Positions 1 through 12,828 are shown, counted from the first letter of the stretch. The stretch is DNA of 64,000 nucleotides from Clitoria ternatea (GCA_037962975.1 CM075672.1:57730501-57794500), one strand, 5' to 3'. Numbers and translations: made by a program. Notes: generated by a model from the sequence alone, not told the origin.

Positions 1-977
1 AGGAGCTGAAATGCCGGGTGAAGTGCTGATGCACTATGGAATATCATGACTGTGCATATACTGTTTATAGTGTTTTGAGTTAAGCCTTGGTCGGCTCATG
101 TTTTGTTGTTAGCCTTTTAAACAGAGTTGAATCCCTTGGAATGGAAGCATGACTTCGTGATTGTAAATTGTGATATACACTTCTATATATATATATGCCT
201 ATGCTTATGCCATGTTGCATGTCCATCTCATGCTGTGAAATGTCGGGGTGATCCTTATATATATGTGCGTTCATATTCCCGAATGTGTAGGAAATAACAT
301 AACTCAATATGAGGGAAGCCAATTCATGGTCTAGGGGGCGAGTCTTTCGATTCTGTCACCGAGTGGGAGAGGTTCAGATGTTCTGAGTGAGTGGAATCAG
401 CTAGCTCCGAGTAGTGATTGATGTAGAAGACTGCTCCAATGACAAGCTGTTAGGATTCGGAGTTGAGAGTCTAGAGATGCTTTCCGAGTGACAACTATTA
501 GGATTTTTCCCGAGCGTAGAATAATTAGTGATACCCGAGTGAAAACTAAGTAAGATACCCCGAGTAACAAAGAGGGCGCAGAGGTTGTTCCGAGTGAGTG
601 ATAGTGAGGACCACTCCCGTATTATTCGTGCATGTGTTCTGATTGTTGAAGCTGTAGAATAAAATACATTTCCGAGTGAACTGAGACCAGATTCTTCCGA
701 GTGAATTAGGCATTGGAAACCGAGTGCGGAATGCCGAGTGAAATGAGTGGATACCGAGAGAAGCTTTCGCTTGAGCGAGTATGCGTTGCTGCGTGGTTCG
801 CCTAAGCGAATCCCCCTTTCTTCCGCTGTCAACTCCTCTGAATCGGCTTTCTCGCTCTTGTTCTTCTTCTCCTCCCATTTCTTGTGCCAAGGCATTCTGA
901 TCTTCTTTTTATTATGAAAAGAAAATTTTTTTTCCTCTATTTTACCGTCTATGATTCATCTACATTAGGGTGATACA
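1..977 (+). repeat. R1 5' LTR, 3' portion only
   Basis: This is the 3' part of the R1 5' LTR; the window starts inside it. Positions 1-977 match 7882-8857 almost base for base. I count by eye about 15 substitutions, nearly all transitions, plus a few short indels. The LTR ends in GGGTGATACA, followed by a 3-base spacer and the primer binding site. It carries a scatter of CCGAGTG motifs (about 358-760) and two short palindromes (766-811). Minus-strand open frames across it (401-895, 546-890) recur in the other LTR copy but resemble no retroelement protein, so I treat them as chance. Confidence 0.95.
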
Positions 978-980
978 TTT

Positions 981-992
981 TGGTATCAGAGC
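981..992 (+). other. R1 primer binding site (initiator-Met tRNA)
   Basis: TGGTATCAGAGC lies 3 bases after the LTR end. It is the usual plant complement to the 3' end of initiator methionine tRNA, used to prime minus-strand DNA synthesis. The untranslated leader continues to 1249 and closely matches the leader of R3 on the minus strand (34128-34406). Confidence 0.95.
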
Positions 993-1249
993 AGACCGAA
1001 AGGTCCAAGGCCAAGGTATGCTTACCGAGTGTGAGCGGTTGTGTGTTTCTGACTAAGTGGTCATCCTGATTGTGATGTTAGTTGAACCTGATTGATATTG
1101 ACTTATGGATAGGAGGTTGTTCCCATCCTCGTCCGATTGATTGTGTGGCATATAGAAATAGTATGATGTGCTAAGTTACTGAACATTAGGCTGAAATCCG
1201 ATCGACTTGGTATACTTATCCTTGAAGGGTGTTAATTTCAGGATAAGGA

Positions 1250-2887
1250 ATGACGCATCGTCAAAGCATGGAGGCTATAGCCATAGCATTCCAACGCTTT
1301 GGAGACGTGTTTGAGAGGCAGGTCCAGCCTCGAGCTGAGGAGGGCCAAGTGCTGGACCGCTTCCTGAAGAGGAAGCCGAGTGAATTTCTAGGAGGACGGA
1401 ATCCTGAAGCAGCGTTTAAGTGGATTCAGGAGCTGGAAAGAATTTTTGGGGGTCTTCGCTGTACCGAGGCCCAGAAGGTAGAGTGTGCAGTGTACATGCT
1501 GCGAGACGAGGCGGAAAACTGGTGGAAGATAGCCAGAAACCGATTCCCTGATGATGATGCTCAGCTGACATGGAACGACTTCAAGACCTGCTTCTTAGAG
1601 AAGTACTTCCCCGACACAGTAAGGAGTCAGAAGGAGTTGGAGTTTATGGAGTTGAAACAAGGCTCCATGATGGTGGAGGAGTATGCGACCAGATACGAAG
1701 AGTTGTGTCTATTCTACCCACCTTTCCAACAACCTGGGACGGAGAGTTCCAAGTGCCTTAAATTTGAGAATGGATTAAGAGCTGATATTAAGAGAGCTTG
1801 TAGATACCAAGAGATACGGAGTTTTCCTGCATTGGTAAATAAGTGTAGGATATTTGAGGAGGATGACAAGGCCCATTCGGGCCAGAGCAGCAAAGCTAAC
1901 CATTCCTTGAGGCCCCAACAATCCCGCTTCAAAAGGCCAAGCAACGTTGGTAGAAACAAATCTTTTTCCAGATTTGAAGGACGGAATCAATCTGAAAGAC
2001 GACCAGCGGTAGGAGACGGAAAATGTTTCAAGTGTGGAGGAAATTATTATGCCCGAGACTGCAACGACAATGGTGAAATGGTGTGCTTCCATTGCAATAA
2101 AAGAGGACACATTCGCCCCGATTTCCCCCAACTCCGTCAAGCAAGCACCAGCGTACATCCAGGAGGTTTCCAAGGGAGAAATCGGATGAATGATAACCAA
2201 CGACCGGGCGGCAGAGGCAACAGAGCAAGGGGAAACATAATGCTTGCTTCAAATAACCGAGAGAAGAATACCGACCAACCAGCAGTGGGAAGAGTCTACG
2301 CCGTCAACGCAGAGGAGGCTGCACAAGCAAATGACCTGGTACAATGTAAGTGCTCACTCGGTAGACATACACTTAATGTTGTTTTCGATTCGGGAGCCAC
2401 CCATTCTTTTATAGCTGATGAGTGTGTAAAGCGTTTAAAGTTACTGACTGTGTTTATGAATCGGACTTTGGAAGTGGCCAATCCGACTGGCCCTAAAGTG
2501 TTGACATCGGCAGTATGTAAGGATGTGACATTTGTGTTATGTGATCAGAGATTTACTTTCGATTTGGTGTGCATACCTTTAAAGGATCTTGATGTTGTGC
2601 TCGGAATAGATTGGCTTTCATCCAACAAGGTGTTAGTGGATTGCAGAAACCGAAGGATAATCTTCCCGAGGCAGCACAATGAGGACGACACAGCACAAGG
2701 TATAACCCAACTGTTTATGATGCTTTGTCTAACCGAGGGTGAGGGTAAAACCCGAGTGAACGAAATTCTAACTGTCTGTGAATTCCTAGAGGTGTTTCCT
2801 AAAGACGTACCGAGTGTCCCTCCCAATAGAGAAGTTCTCTATAGACCTGATCCCTGGAGCCGAGCCAGTCTCCAGTGCACCTTATAG
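1250..2887 (+). pseudogene. R1 gag-protease, frameshifted at the protease-RT junction
   Basis: The 545-residue frame begins at ATG 1250, 257 bases after the PBS. The retrotransposon gag domain covers residues about 60-195 (core LRDEAENWWK). Two zinc knuckles follow at about 259-292. The first, CFKCGGNYYARDC, has Tyr in place of the metal-binding His. The second ends in PDF where Cys is expected. The aspartic protease active site FDSGATHSF is near residue 378, with VLGIDWLSSN further on. From about 2835 the frame departs from the gypsy pattern and stops at 2887. The expected continuation ([19 protein letters not shown]) is open in the next frame, so a one-base insertion or two-base deletion separates gag-PR from pol. 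The gag is closely similar to that of R3. Confidence 0.9.
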
Positions 2888-3806
2888 AATGTCCCCAACT
2901 GAATTGGCCGAGCTGAAGAAGCAAGTAGACGAGTTACTCAGAAAACAATTCATTAGACCGAGTGTATCACCTTGGGGCGTGCCTGTGCTGCTTGTTAAGA
3001 AGAAGGATGGTAGCATGAGGCTTTGTATAGACTACTGACAGCTAAATAAACTCACGATTAAGAATCGGTACCCGTTGCCCAGAATTGATGACCTCATTGA
3101 CCAACTACGTGGAGCCTCAATTTTCTCAAAAATCGACTTGCAATCGGGATACCACCAAATCCGAGTGAAGGAATCGGATATTCCAAAGACTGCCTTTAGG
3201 ACTCGGTATGGTCACTACGAGTATGTAGTGATGTCGTTTGGTGTGACAAACGCCCTTGCTGTCTTCATGAATTACATGAACAGCATATTCCACCCGTATT
3301 TAGACCAATTCGTAGTTGTTTTCATTGATGACATCCTAATTTACTCCAAGACTCATGAGGAGCATGAAGAGCATCTTCGAGCGGTACTTCAAGTATTGAA
3401 GGAGAAGCAGTTGTTTGCAAAGTTTTCGAAATGCGATTTCTGGATGGATAAAATCCATTTCCTCGGACATGTGATTTCCGAGGAAGGTGTCTCGGTGGAT
3501 CCTTCAAAGGTGGCAACTGTAATGGCATGGGAGAGACCTAAGTCGGTCTCGGAGATAAGGAGCTTTATGGGCCTGGCAGGTTATTATAGAAGATTCATTG
3601 AAGGTTTTTCTAAGTTGTCCTCACCACTGACTAAATTGACTCGGAAAAACATTCCCTTCGTATGGAGTTCCGAGTGCGAGAACAGCTTCCGAGAGCTGAA
3701 GGACAAGTTGACGACTGCTCCAGTACTGGCATTACCTGACTTGCAAGAGAACTTCATGGTTTACTGTGATGCATCAGGACTCGGATTAGGATGTGTGCTA
3801 ATGTAG
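2814..3806 (+). pseudogene. R1 reverse transcriptase, in-frame stops
   Basis: This is the RT part of a Tekay/Del-type pol. Recognisable blocks are [50 protein letters not shown] and the catalytic [13 protein letters not shown] (about 3306-3345). They are followed by [17 protein letters not shown] and the start of RNase H ([16 protein letters not shown]). The frame is interrupted by TGA at 3036-3038, where the family has Arg (CGA), and by TAG at 3804-3806, where Gln (CAG) is expected. Both are C-to-T changes. The frame is otherwise continuous with the next segment. All catalytic aspartates are present, so the loss is recent, but the copy cannot make a polyprotein. Confidence 0.9.
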
Positions 3807-5138
3807 AAAGACCGAGTAATAGCGTATGCCTCTCGGCAATTGAGACCTCACGAGCAGCATTATCCGACCCACGACTTGGAATTGGCAGCTGTGGTGTTCG
3901 CATTAAAAATCTGGAGGCATTATTTGTTCTGGTCCAGATTTGAAGTATACAGTGATCATAAGAGCCTCAGATACTTATTCGACCAGAAGGAGCTGAATAT
4001 GAGGCAGAGGAGATGGATGGAATTTTTAAAAGATTATGATTTCGAGCTAAGGTACCATCCGGGTAAGGCAAACGTTGTTGCCGACGCGTTGAGTCAGAAA
4101 TCCCTTCATGTAGCAGTAATGATGGTGAAGGAGGTAGAACTATTGGAACAGTTCCGAGACATGAACTTACATGTTGACATCCCCTCCTCTCGGAAAATGA
4201 CAATTGGCACGCTGAGGATTGCCAATGAATTCTTGAAATCCGTGTACGAGCAACAGCAGTCAGATTCCTACTTGGCTGAGATGAAGGAGACTCAGGCCAA
4301 GGGTAAGGATTTATCCTTGACCGAGGGATCAGATGGAATCTTCCGAGTAAGAAACAGAATATACGTACCGGGTGGAGGAGAATTGAGGGGAATGGTGCTT
4401 GATGAAGCCCATAAGAGCTTGCTAAGTATGCACCCGGGTGCCACGAAGATGTACCATGACCTGAGAACCCAGTTCTGGTGGCCCGGATTAAAAAGGAACG
4501 TGGCAGAATATGTAGCTCGGTGCATCACCTGTCAGAAGTTAAAAGTGGAGCACCAGAAGCCGTATGGTGCATTACAACCGCTGGAAATTCCCGTGTGGAA
4601 ATGGGACTCAATTGCCATGGACTTTGTCATGGGATTGCCCAAAAACCGAGCGGGCCATGATGCGATTTGGGTCATTGTTGACCGACTAACGAAGAGTGCA
4701 CACTTTTTGCCTGTGAACATGAAGTACCCGATACATAGGTTAGCCCAGATTTATATTCACGAAGTTGTCCGACTGCATGGTATACCGACTTCCATCGTAT
4801 CAGATAGGGATCCTAGGTTCACATCCCAGTTTTGGACCAGTCTGTACCAGGAAATGGGTACGAAACTTTGGCTTAGTTCTGCTTACCACCCCCAATCTGA
4901 TGGGCAATCCGAGCGAACAATCCAGAGCTTAGAGGACTTACTAAGGGCGTGTGTGTTAGAGCACGGTGGGGACTGGGAGCAATACCTTCCCCTGACCGAG
5001 TTTACATACAACAACAGCCATCACAATAGTATTGGCATGGCACCCTACGAAGCACTGTATGGTCGAAGATGCCGAACCCCGCTTTGCTGGTTAGAAACGG
5101 GTGAGAGTCTGCTATTGGGACCAGAGATTGTGAGGTAA
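3807..5138 (+). pseudogene. R1 RNase H and integrase core
   Basis: RNase H continues with [29 protein letters not shown] and [19 protein letters not shown], ending near NVVADALSQKS. The integrase zinc-binding HHCC region is at about 4405-4540 (EAHKSLLSMHPGATKMYHDL through CITCQKLKVEHQK). The catalytic core has Asp in IAMDFVMGLP, Asp in SIVSDRDPRFTSQFW, and Glu in QSDGQSERTIQSLEDLL, so the D,D-35-E triad is complete. The frame stops with TAA at 5136-5138, just before the C-terminal integrase region, and resumes in the same frame. The segment is otherwise intact. Confidence 0.9.
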
Positions 5139-5750
5139 ACTTCCGAGCAGATTCAGGTGATAAGAGAAAAGATGAAGGCGTCTCAAGATAGGCAAAAGAG
5201 CTATCATGACAAACGCACCAGACCATTGGAATTTTCAGTCGGAGACAAGGTATTTTTAAGGACTTCACCGAGTAAAGGAATCAGGCGAGCCTTGAAAAGC
5301 AGAAAGTTGAGCCCTCGATACATTGGGCCTTATGAGGTGTTGAATCGAGTCGGCTCCATGGCATACCAAATAGCATTACCGACTCATTTATCTCGATTGC
5401 ATGACGTGTTTCATGTGTCTCAACTCAGGAGATACCTACCAGATTCTACTCATACAATGCCTGATGATAAGGTGGAAATCAAGGAAGATCTGACCACTGC
5501 AACTACACCGATTAGGATCGTGGACCGATCGGTAAAGCGATTAAGGAGTAAGAATGTGCAACTGGTTGAAGTGGAATGGCAACAGGACGGGTATACCTCT
5601 TATACCTGGGAGCGCGAGGATGCCATGAGGCAGCAGTACCCTGAGTTGTTTGACCAAGGTGAGTTACCGACTGAATTTCAAGGACGAAATTCTTTTGAAG
5701 TAGGGGAGAACTGTAATATCCTATTTTTTAATAATGTACCGGGTGAATAA
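5139..5750 (+). pseudogene. R1 integrase C-terminus with chromodomain-like tail
   Basis: This continues the integrase frame (ASQDRQKSYHDKRTRPLEFS). The GPY/F module is LSPRYIGPYEVLNRVG, then LHDVFHVSQLRRYLPD. A chromodomain-like tail follows, RIVDRSVKRLRSKNVQLVEV through TWEREDAMRQQYPELF, which places R1 among the chromoviruses (Tekay/Del by family knowledge). In related elements this tail is thought to steer integration to particular chromatin. The frame runs 39 bases past the polypurine tract into the 3' LTR and ends at 5750. Confidence 0.88.
5697..5711 (+). other. R1 polypurine tract
   Basis: The purine run GAAGTAGGGGAGAAC lies directly before the TG that opens the 3' LTR. It is the expected primer for plus-strand DNA synthesis and fixes the LTR start at 5712. 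Confidence 0.85.
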
Positions 5751-8700
5751 AACCATTAAAATAATAATTCCAAAAAGGGGGGAATTTGCTTATTAATTAC
5801 CATTAACTTAAAAAGCATACTGATTAAAAAGGAGGATTGGCTTAGTGGGTGCTGATGGGACTGGGTGACGTGAGCAGACTGCTCCTCACGTTTTCCCACC
5901 CCACCATTCCTTCCCTCATGCATGTGTTTATAAGTGGACGATGGCCTTCCTTGCCATTCGTTCTTCAGAATCCCCTGTGAGTTTCTTCTTCTTCCTTCTT
6001 CTTCTCTTCTCCTTCTCTGCTCCCTGTTCTATTCCCTGTTTCGAAATCGAGTGACGGTGCTGCAGAGGAGTCAGAGCTCCCTCACACGAGTAGAAGACGA
6101 GCGTCGAAGCAGAAGCAGAAACAACCCTGCACCACTCGTGGAGGGCAACAACGTTCAAATAAAGGCTAAGCGAGTGGAAGCGTTGAGTGAAGCAGTGAGG
6201 AAGAGAACCAACACCCAAGCAGAAAAGTCTCTCGGAGTCTCGTAGTTGGTAGGGGGAATTACCTTACATGTTAAATGCATGGGTTATGAACGGGTCTCGG
6301 GTGTTGATAATGATGGTTTTGTATCCTATTGTATGATATGCTTGCATGTGGAGTAACCGAGTGTAAGATAAGTAAGAGTGAATATTGCATGTTATTATCA
6401 TTCTTGAAGATGCATGCGTTGCTTGAATTCAGATACCACAGAACCCGATTGCATGTTATGTTGTGTTGACTGGAATGCTTGGTTGAATTCGTTCATGTTC
6501 ACATGTATGCATGCGTTGATTAAGTCTTGACACTGTTGTATACCGATTGCATAGTGTGTTGTGCTGATTAGAATGTTTGTTTGAACCTGTTGATCTTCAT
6601 ATGGATGCATGTGTTGGGTAAGTTCTGATACTGCTGTATACCGAGTGCATGTTATGCTGGAGTTGATAAGAATGCTGTTAGAAGCTTGATATTGATTACC
6701 ATCGGTTGTATTGGACTCATATGTTGCTAATAGAGCTATGATGATGATTGCATGGAAGCATGTGTGTGTTAAATTAATACGTGGAATCTTGGAATGTGTA
6801 TTACCGACTGCATGTGAAATATGTATAACTGAGTGAAGGTTGTGTGCATGAACTCTATATTGTGTGATGAATCCGCGTGTGGCGCATGGGATGCGTTGTG
6901 CTGGAAGCACGTAGTGTGGGACACTACCATCGGTTATAAAGCGTGGGACGCTATGAAATCCTTGAGTGGGACTCAAGGTAGCCCTCGAGTGGGACTCGGG
7001 CTGCCTGTGAACACCTCCGTTGGCGCTGAGAGCGTTGGTGTCACCTGTGGGCAAACGGTTGGGTACCTATAAAACGACCAAGCAGCTAGGAGCTGATTTG
7101 ATAGCTGAGAGCTATGTATAAAAAGGCTGAGAGCCTACGTTGCAACGTCTAAACCAATACACACGAATGCGGAACCGAGTGAAATGCTACGTGCCTATTA
7201 ACTGTTGATATTGTTTGGAATTGGTTATGCATGCGAAGGTGTTAATGAGATGATGAATGTTTATAACTGTTGATATTGCCTGGAATTGATCATGCAGGTG
7301 ACAACGTTATTGAAAGGATGAATACATATAACCGAGTGAATAATCTGTGTTTATATTGCTACTGATGTTGTGTAGAATTAATTATGCTTGTGATGGTGTT
7401 AGTGAGATGATATATATATATATATATGCTCATGACCGAATGCACTATTCCATGTGTATATGCTGTTAATGCTGATTGAAATTTGTTCTAAGAATGTATG
7501 TTATGTATTGGAGAGTTATATATATATATATAGCCGAGTGAGGATTGTGGATTCTGACTGATAAATGTTCAAAAGGTGCATTCTAATTCACGGGTCTTAG
7601 CATAATACTACTGATTGTTGCATGTCGATATTATCGAGTTGATGCATGTAAAGGGCCGAGTGATGTCTGATGGATTCTGATCGGTGAGGATCTTGTATGT
7701 GTTATGGATGATTGGTATTGCCCTGATTATAATTGTTGCCATGTATAATTGTGTATATATATATATATATTGTTGTATAAATATGAGGCAACCTGAGTCA
7801 GTATCTATCATTTAAAATTTAAGATACTCACCCCTGCTGTGGCAACTTTTAGTGAACATCTCTCGTAACGAGGATTGGAGGAGGAGCTGAAATGTCGGGT
7901 GAAGTGCTGATGCACTATGGAATATCATGACTGTGCATATGCTGTTTATAGTGTTTTGAGTTAAGCCTTGGCCGGCTCGTGTTTTGTTGTTAGCCTTTTA
8001 AACAGAGTTGAATCCCTTGGAATGGAAGCATGACTTCGTGATTATAAATTGTGATATACACTTCTATATATATATATATGCCTATGCTTATGCCATGTTG
8101 CATGTCCATCTCATGCTGTGAAATGTCGGGGTGATCCTTATATATGTGCGTTCATATTCCCGAATGTGTAGGAAATAACATAACTCAATATGAGGGAAGC
8201 CAATTCATGGTCTAGGGGGCGAGTCTTTCGATTCTGTCACCGAGTGGGAGAGGTTCAAATGTTCTGAGTGAGTGGAATCAGCTAGCTCCGAGTAGTGATT
8301 GATGTAGAAGACTGCTCCAATGGCAAGCTGTTAGGATTCGGAGTTGAGAGTCTAGAGATGCTTTCCGAGTGACAACTATTAGGATTTTTCCCGAGCGTAG
8401 AATAATTAGTGATACCCGAGTGAAAACTAAGTAAGATACCCCGAGTAACAAAGAGGGCGCAGAGGTTGTTCCGAGTGAGTGATAGTAAGGACCACTCCCA
8501 TATTATTCGTGCATGTGTTCCGATTGTTGAAGCTGTAGAATAAAATACATTTCCGAGTGAACTGAGACCAGATTCTTCCGAGTGAATTAGGCGTTGGAAA
8601 CCGAGTGCGGAATGCCGAGTGAAATGAGTGGATACCGAGAGAAGCTTTTGCTTGAGCGAGTATGCGTTGCTGCGTGGTTCGCCTAAGCGAATCCCCCTTT

Positions 8701-8857
8701 CTTCCGCTGTCAGCTCCTCTGAATCGGCTTTCTCGCTCTTGTTCTTCTTCTCCTCCCATTTCTTGTGCCAAGGCATTCTGATCTTCTTTTTATTATGAAA
8801 AGAAAATTTTTTTCCTCTATTTTACCGTCTATGATTCATCTACATTAGGGTGTTATA
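5712..8857 (+). repeat. R1 3' LTR, complete, 3146 bp
   Basis: It opens TGTAATATCC after the polypurine tract and closes GGGTGTTATA (a decayed ...TACA). Positions 7882-8857 match the 5' LTR copy at 1-977. A CT-rich stretch with TTC runs lies at 5965-6035, AT dinucleotide runs at 7411, 7519 and 7756, a CTCACC...AG block at 7826-7852, a CCGAGTG array at about 8238-8640 and palindromes at 8647-8693. The following five bases, CTATG, would be the target duplication, but the left partner is outside the window. No coding region inside it is convincing. Confidence 0.93.
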
Positions 8858-9078
8858 CTATGTGCCCCTGATTTCATTTTGAGTGTGTAAAGTAATGTTA
8901 AATCATGTATGAGTTGATATTGATAATAAGATGATGATCCACCATGTTTTGTGTTTCATGTTTCTTCTTTACTATGTACAAAAAAAACTTCCTCATGTTT
9001 ACCACTTTTACGTGACACTCTTAGTCAACTGAGGTAACCAAGTGTAAGGATTAACTTAGTCAACCGAGGGATGCCATA
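8858..9078 (+). repeat. Old LTR 3' end (family A)
   Basis: This short stretch resembles 39865-40067 in order and content: GTGCCCCTGA, GATCCACCAT, an A-run, then CTTAGTCAAC...CAACCGAGGG. It therefore looks like the 3' end of an LTR whose body lay to the left before R1 inserted. The terminal TGTTACA appears decayed to TGCCATA. No primer binding site follows. Confidence 0.6.
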
Positions 9079-12000
9079 CTTTAGCTCATTTTAAAGGGAA
9101 AAATGAGATCTACAACTTTCATGTTAAACATTTTGTCCAATTCCCATTAGAATGAAAAATTATTTTGATAGCAAAATTTCTACGAATATGAGGCACCTTG
9201 CATGCCTCCTTGCACCATGTTTTGACACCTTGTCCACGCCAGTTTCTTCCTTGGCCAGCAAGTAGCCATCCCTTGGCCAACAAGTTACTCCTTCTTAGCC
9301 ACCAAGTAAACCATTTTCCTCTCTGTAAATAACACCATAACCTCCACCTTTTTACCTTTTGGCTCCCATGGCAGCCACCATACCCACACCATGCTCTCCC
9401 TTATTCTCTTTTCCCACCACTACTAAAAGTTGTTTTCCTCCTCTAAGGCCACCGTCCAGCCACTATGAAACACCACTTCCTTCTCTTGCCTCTTCCAACA
9501 CCCACCGTGAACCACCTCTTCCTCTCGACTCCCTCCTCACAATAGTTCTTTCTTATTTCTTCTCTCCAAGCAAAAAAGAAAACTCTCACCTCTTCCCCTT
9601 TATAATCTGAGACCACCATCTCCCTTTTGCATGCCTCCATTCATGCTCTTTATCATGCCTTCTCTTGCTCTCTTACACTCTTCTCCTTGCCATGTACTAA
9701 ACAAAAAGCACCTCCTCTCTCCTTCCTTTATTCCATGGCCGAGAAACCCTAAGCTATTAAGGGTCCCTCTCAAGCTTCTCTAAACACCATCAAACACCAT
9801 TATCTCTTCATGTATGCCTACATTCTTCATTCTCCATTCCCACCACCACCTTACCTAGGTGGAGTCTTCCTTCACTACAAGGTCAGGAAATGTCAGTTCT
9901 ATCCTTCTTGGAGCTCATGGCGTGTCTAGGAAAAAAGGAAGCATCAGCATCCTTTTTCCCTCTCAAACCCGAGAGTTATCACCTTAGGTGTAGGTGGATC
10001 AATCCCACTAAATCTTGTCTCTCTCCATGTGTATGCTCTTGATGATAATCTCTAATATTCTTGATGTTTGTATGTTAGTTTTGTAAGCTCTTGAATCTTG
10101 ATCTTGGTACATGAGGGTTTCAATGGTGATGATGAAAAATTATGTGTTAGGTAAATTGGTTCAAGTTATATGTGATGCATGTATGCTAAGGCTTGATACT
10201 TAAAAATTTAATTAATGATACATGTTAACTTTTAAAAAGGTGGTCGTGAGCTTTATAAACATTTGCCTAATGATTTTCTTGTAATTTTATGAGTTGATTT
10301 TATAAAATGCCAAATAAGTAGTCTAAAGAAAATAAAAACTTAATGAATGTTTGGGTGTTTTCTTGCTTGGACATTAGCTATATATATAAATATACATGGG
10401 ATTATCTTATGTTTTTGGGGTGTGATTATATCGAAGTATTAAGGTTCTAATTTGAGGAAAAAACGATTTGACTGAAATATTTTCTTGTTTAGCCAAGAAG
10501 TATTAAGTATATATGGGTATGTTTATGACTTGTTTAAATATTTGAAAATATGGTTGAGTTTTGGATTATGGTTATGAGCTATTCAAAATAGATGCATGGT
10601 GTCGTCATTATTTGAAAGCTTTTGATAAAGGTTAAGAGGTATTAAAGATGATGGTATTAAAAGTAGTATCAGTGTTTCATGATATGTTCTAACAAATCAT
10701 TGATTTTGGCCTAAGGAAAATTTAATGGACTTAGATGTGAAGATAATAAGATTTTTCAAATATGTTAAGAAAAATCTAAAATGGGGATACTTTCAAAATT
10801 TAATGAACAAAAATAGGATTCTATGAGTTTTAATAAAAACATGTATAGGAATTATTTTCTTGAAAATAAAGAAATTTTGATGGATGAGTTATATTCAAAC
10901 TTAACATTTTAGGTGAAGAACTCAAAAGTGTACACATCCTGAATTTTTGAATTAAATAGGATTTAATATAAATTTTATAAAGACTAAGTGCTTAAGTAAA
11001 TATTTCTTGACCTTATAAAGTTTTACACATGAGTTGGTGTTAAAAAAGGATGTAATGGTGTATAAATATTTTACGTATGCTTGTTGTTTGGTCATGTGGG
11101 AATGAGAAATAATTGGTATTGTTGTGAGGATTAAGTGTCGTGTTGTTTGGTGTGACTCTTTGCTTGTGCTGAAATTTTAGGTGTCTAAATTAATATTAGA
11201 AGAAAATTCTAGGTGTAATGCACGATTCGTATGGAATACTCAATAATTGAGATGATAGAAAATTATGTGTGGTGTATAGAATTGTAGATTGAATTAAGTT
11301 AAAGTGAAAAATTTTAAGTAATAAGGCATTATGTGAATGATTTCTTAACCATATGAATTAAGGTGTGTTTGACATTAAGATGCCTGTGTTTTGGATAATG
11401 ATATTGACGTGAGAAGTATGGTATTAGATGTTACCATGTTTGAAATAAATGAAATGATTAATCTGCAGAGTGAATGTAAATATGTTATGCATATATGTTT
11501 ATGTGTGTGAATTCTATTGTGACTAATTAAGTATGAAAGGTTCTAATACTTATATATAATTGGTTGTGTGATTATTTGTTGTAGTCCTTAAGGGACTTGA
11601 ATGTGTATGCTTTGTGTGTGAATACCAATTTTGCTGATTGTTGGATTGTGAAACCATGACTTCATGATATGTATATGTATGAAATGCCTATTGTTGTGAC
11701 TGAATATGATTGTGAAAATAAGAAGATGGTAATGGTTATTGTTAATTGAGAAAAAATAGAAGTCTCGATGGGATCCTTGAGAGAGAATCCGATGAGGTCA
11801 GTTAAGATGTTGAATGTGATTGTGTGATTTTAGTTGATTCGGATCTGAGCTGTTGGGTTGTGACAAACTATTCTGTTGATTTAACATTACCTAGAGGCAT
11901 GAGAATTATTGAACGAACGCTAGATGGCATTGTCCTTATTTACAGTTGCATGGTACTATGGTTTGAGATATTGAGTGGTATAATGAGACAGAGTCTATGT

Positions 12001-12828
12001 TATTATTATATAAGGTTTTATTTGAGAATTAATATTTTTATATGATAGGTTTTATAGAAAAAGGATATTATTTTCATATATATATATATATAATATTATA
12101 TCCTGCTATACATGTATATATATTCGCATGGTTTTAGTACTATGAAAAAATATAAGAATTATATTGTAGACACGGGATTATGGAGATGAGCATTAGCTCC
12201 CCAGATTAAGGGCAATGACCAATCTATGTGAGGATCCTACTCGGTGACTATGATTGAAAGATAAGTAATGCATGTGTTGTGCATACATGCACCATTGCAT
12301 TGGTATTATGATATATGGAAATCGTGGCCAGTTGCATTATAGTGACAAGTACTCTGGAGAATACGCGCATTTAGGTTCTGCAGAGGGACTTTGGGGGTAA
12401 TCTGGGTCAGGTATCCAATGGCTTGGTGTAGCACCTGATGCCGGAGAGTCCATGGCAAGCCTGGTATACTTTGACATGGACAAATGTTTTTATAGCCGTG
12501 TAGCACAAGTTTTGACCCTGTGTATGACCACGCTTGAGGTGTGCGGTTTGGATCCGTCATTGTGTTGGGTTGTGGCCCTTTACCCCTTTTTGGTTATAGG
12601 AACTTGAGAGGACTCCAGTTGCATTTGGTTTACCATGACATGTATTCCTCCCAATAGATGTACTGTGGAGATATGATTAAGACGTGTGATGATGATGAAA
12701 TTAATAGTCCCCATTTGCATGCATGAGATTTAATTGGAAAAGAAAATCATAAACTGTCTAACTCATTATGATGATTACCGGAATGATAAGTATGTTGTGG
12801 GGTATGATATTTGTGTTATGATACGTCG
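9079..12828. other. Non-coding LTR-like DNA, family unresolved
   Basis: No gene is seen in this 3.7 kb. It has a pyrimidine-rich part (9330-9760), long AT-rich sequence, a (TA)n run near 12077, and a G-rich mid portion (12340-12600). This resembles the body of a gypsy LTR, which would continue after the copia LTR and R2 at 39152-40067. The open frame at 9359-9610 lies in the pyrimidine tract and has no recognisable domain. The sequence GATCTACAACTTTCATG (9108-9124) is the reverse complement of the motif that recurs in R4. Confidence 0.45.

Noticed and set aside
401..895. Minus-strand frame of 164 residues, repeated at 8282-8776
   Set aside because: It occurs in both R1 LTRs because they are copies. 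It is antisense to the element, has no known domain, and overlaps the CCGAGTG array, whose repeats avoid stops.
6398..7054. Minus-strand frame of 218 residues inside the R1 3' LTR
   Set aside because: It is low in domain-like features, antisense to the element, and its partner LTR is out of view. A long chance frame is more likely than a gene.
9359..9610. 83-residue plus-strand frame in pyrimidine-rich DNA
   Set aside because: Ser/Pro/Thr-rich content follows from the CT-rich base composition. Similar tracts sit in the leader part of the other LTRs.
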